DNA from: Vigna angularis
Taxonomy: Eukaryota; Streptophyta; Magnoliopsida; Fabales; Fabaceae
Direction: 5' to 3'
Assembly: GCF_016808095.1 (NCBI RefSeq)
Contig: NC_068972.1
Span: 21,568,289 to 21,632,288, forward strand
DNA length: 64,000 nucleotides
The notes under the pieces were generated by a model. That model worked only from the letters and a program-made list of their open reading frames with translations. It made no database searches and was not told the origin of the DNA. Made by a program: the position numbers and the translations under genes. Of the stretch, positions 63,011-64,000 are shown piece after piece. How positions within the stretch are numbered: the stretch's first letter is position 1; every line of letters starts with the position of its first letter.

Positions 63011-63855
63011 CTGCAATATGTACCTAAGGAATATCAAAGAAATGCAGAGAGACCTCAGTTACAAGGATTAGAAGAGTATTCTATTTTCAATTCCCCAAAC
63101 ATACAATTATACTGGAATGAACATTAAAATAGGGGAAAAACATATCGTACCACATACAAGCAATCAATCCCACTAAAATAGCTTCCATACCTGGAATTTC
63201 TTCTCCTCCACAACCATACCCAAAATCATGGGACACCGAAAGAAAACCCCATTCAAATCCCTAAAAATAGAACTCGAATTCAAACCTTAAATAAATCGTG
63301 AATTCCATCCAAGTCTCTGTTGTCGCTAAAACGCTGGAGAACGAGATCCTCGCGTCGTGAAAACGCCGCACCTGAGTCACCGGAAACTCGCCGTGAAGAC
63401 ACTGAAACACCATTGTCGCGAAAAAAGTTCCCCTACCACCACACCCACGGACAGAGGCCATCGCACCGCGAATTAGGTATGACTCTATCAACTTCTTCCG
63501 CAACGGGCTTCCTTGTTTCTCTTCTCGACAGATTTCTTTGCAAGTTTAATTGCCAAAGTGGAATCAAGCCTAAGAGCTCCGCACCTTGTTTGAAGATGAA
63601 GAAACAACTCCACACCTGGTTTGAAGACGAAGAAACGGCACGGGGAACAAATAGATTTTGGAGAAAATAAGACCAAGAGGCAGAAGCGGGAATGAAGGAG
63701 TGGAAAGGACACTAGGGTTAGGGAAAAATTATTCTAAAATAAATAAATAACTAAATATTAGGGACGGTTTTGTTATAAATCGCCGGAAATTAGTTGAGGT
63801 TTTAAAAACCGCAGGTAAACAACCTCGCCTAAAATTAATTATTTTTGTAGTGTGT

Positions 63856-64000
63856 GTTTTGTGCTACATTATGTCCGAATAATACATTTTATCACTTGTT
63901 GACACTTTTTTTATGAAAAAAATGCATGAAGAATATTAACATTTTTTTATTTTGGAGAATTATTCTATCTATAAATAAATAAGATAAAAAAAATTATTAA
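63856..64000. other. AT-rich intergenic DNA to window end
   Basis: No feature recognised. Confidence 0.5.

Larger units (their letters stand above)
59969..63852. mobile_element. Pack-CACTA transposon carrying two captured gene fragments
   Basis: Starts CACTACAAAAATAA at 59969 and ends TTATTTTTGTAGTG at 63852; the ends are inverted repeats. It is flanked by the 3-bp target duplication TGT (59966-59968 and 63853-63855). Subterminal words ACCGCCGGTAAT and variants repeat at 60020-60210 and, inverted, at 63760-63830. It encodes no transposase. Inside, on the minus strand, are exons with introns of a DSE1-like WD40 gene (62279-61511) and one exon of an At5g39570-like gene (63010-62714). 60220-61480 is AT-rich filler. 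63260-63700 is GC-richer with overlapping frames on both strands that I cannot assign. Confidence 0.88.

Noticed and set aside
63320..63670. 116-codon plus-strand frame near the Pack-CACTA right end
   Set aside because: It overlaps several minus-strand frames of similar length and shows no domain. It could be a third captured fragment, but I could not recognise it.

Overview
The window is nuclear DNA of a dicot plant. It is AT-rich, its genes carry many introns with GT-AG borders, the proteins match plant-specific families, and nested plant transposons fill the space between genes. The repeat families look like those of a legume such as Vigna or Phaseolus, but that is recalled similarity, not a search result.

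Layout. 1-13400 is AT-rich intergenic DNA with old LTR fragments, (AT)n runs, degenerate tandem repeats and a complete small CACTA element (4191-5106, TSD TGA) sitting inside an older LTR. 13424-14230 is a dead Ty1/copia reverse transcriptase on the minus strand. 15480-24865 is a complete, very young Athila-type LTR retrotransposon (TSD GAAAG, LTRs of 1245 bp that I see differing at one base). It carries gag-protease and a PF20167-type ORF but no reverse transcriptase, RNase H or integrase, so it must be mobilised in trans. It seems to sit in an older CACTA-like relic.

Three intact host genes follow. A 12-exon group 3 sulfate transporter, SULTR3;1-like (26961-32782, +, 662 aa). A 10-exon sorting nexin 1, SNX1 (41425-36428, -, 404 aa), with one GC-AG intron. 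A 3-exon NETWORKED 1-type actin-binding coiled-coil protein, NET1D-like (56968-50279, -, 1813 aa). The exon models were built by hand from reading frame, splice sites and family conservation, and all phases close. These genes have unrelated roles (sulfate/anion transport, endosomal sorting, actin-membrane linkage) and show no operon-like logic.

Between and after the genes lie more mobile elements: a tandem TRIM-like element (34809-35393, -); a 6.7-kb CACTA element (42435-49150) with a decayed transposase gene that has lost its catalytic core but keeps an Ulp1-like protease end; a GRF zinc-finger gene fragment cut off by it; a truncated second CACTA (49151-49542); and a degenerate copy of the sulfate transporter 3' flank (49543-49960), the trace of a lost duplicate. 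At the right end is a complete Pack-CACTA (59969-63852, TSD TGT) that has captured exons and introns of a DSE1/TANMEI-like WD40 gene and an exon of an At5g39570-like Gly/Tyr-rich gene.

The most interesting items are this double-capture Pack-CACTA, a repeated 43-nt GC-rich palindrome module inside the Athila element, the young non-autonomous Athila itself, and the sulfate-transporter ghost.
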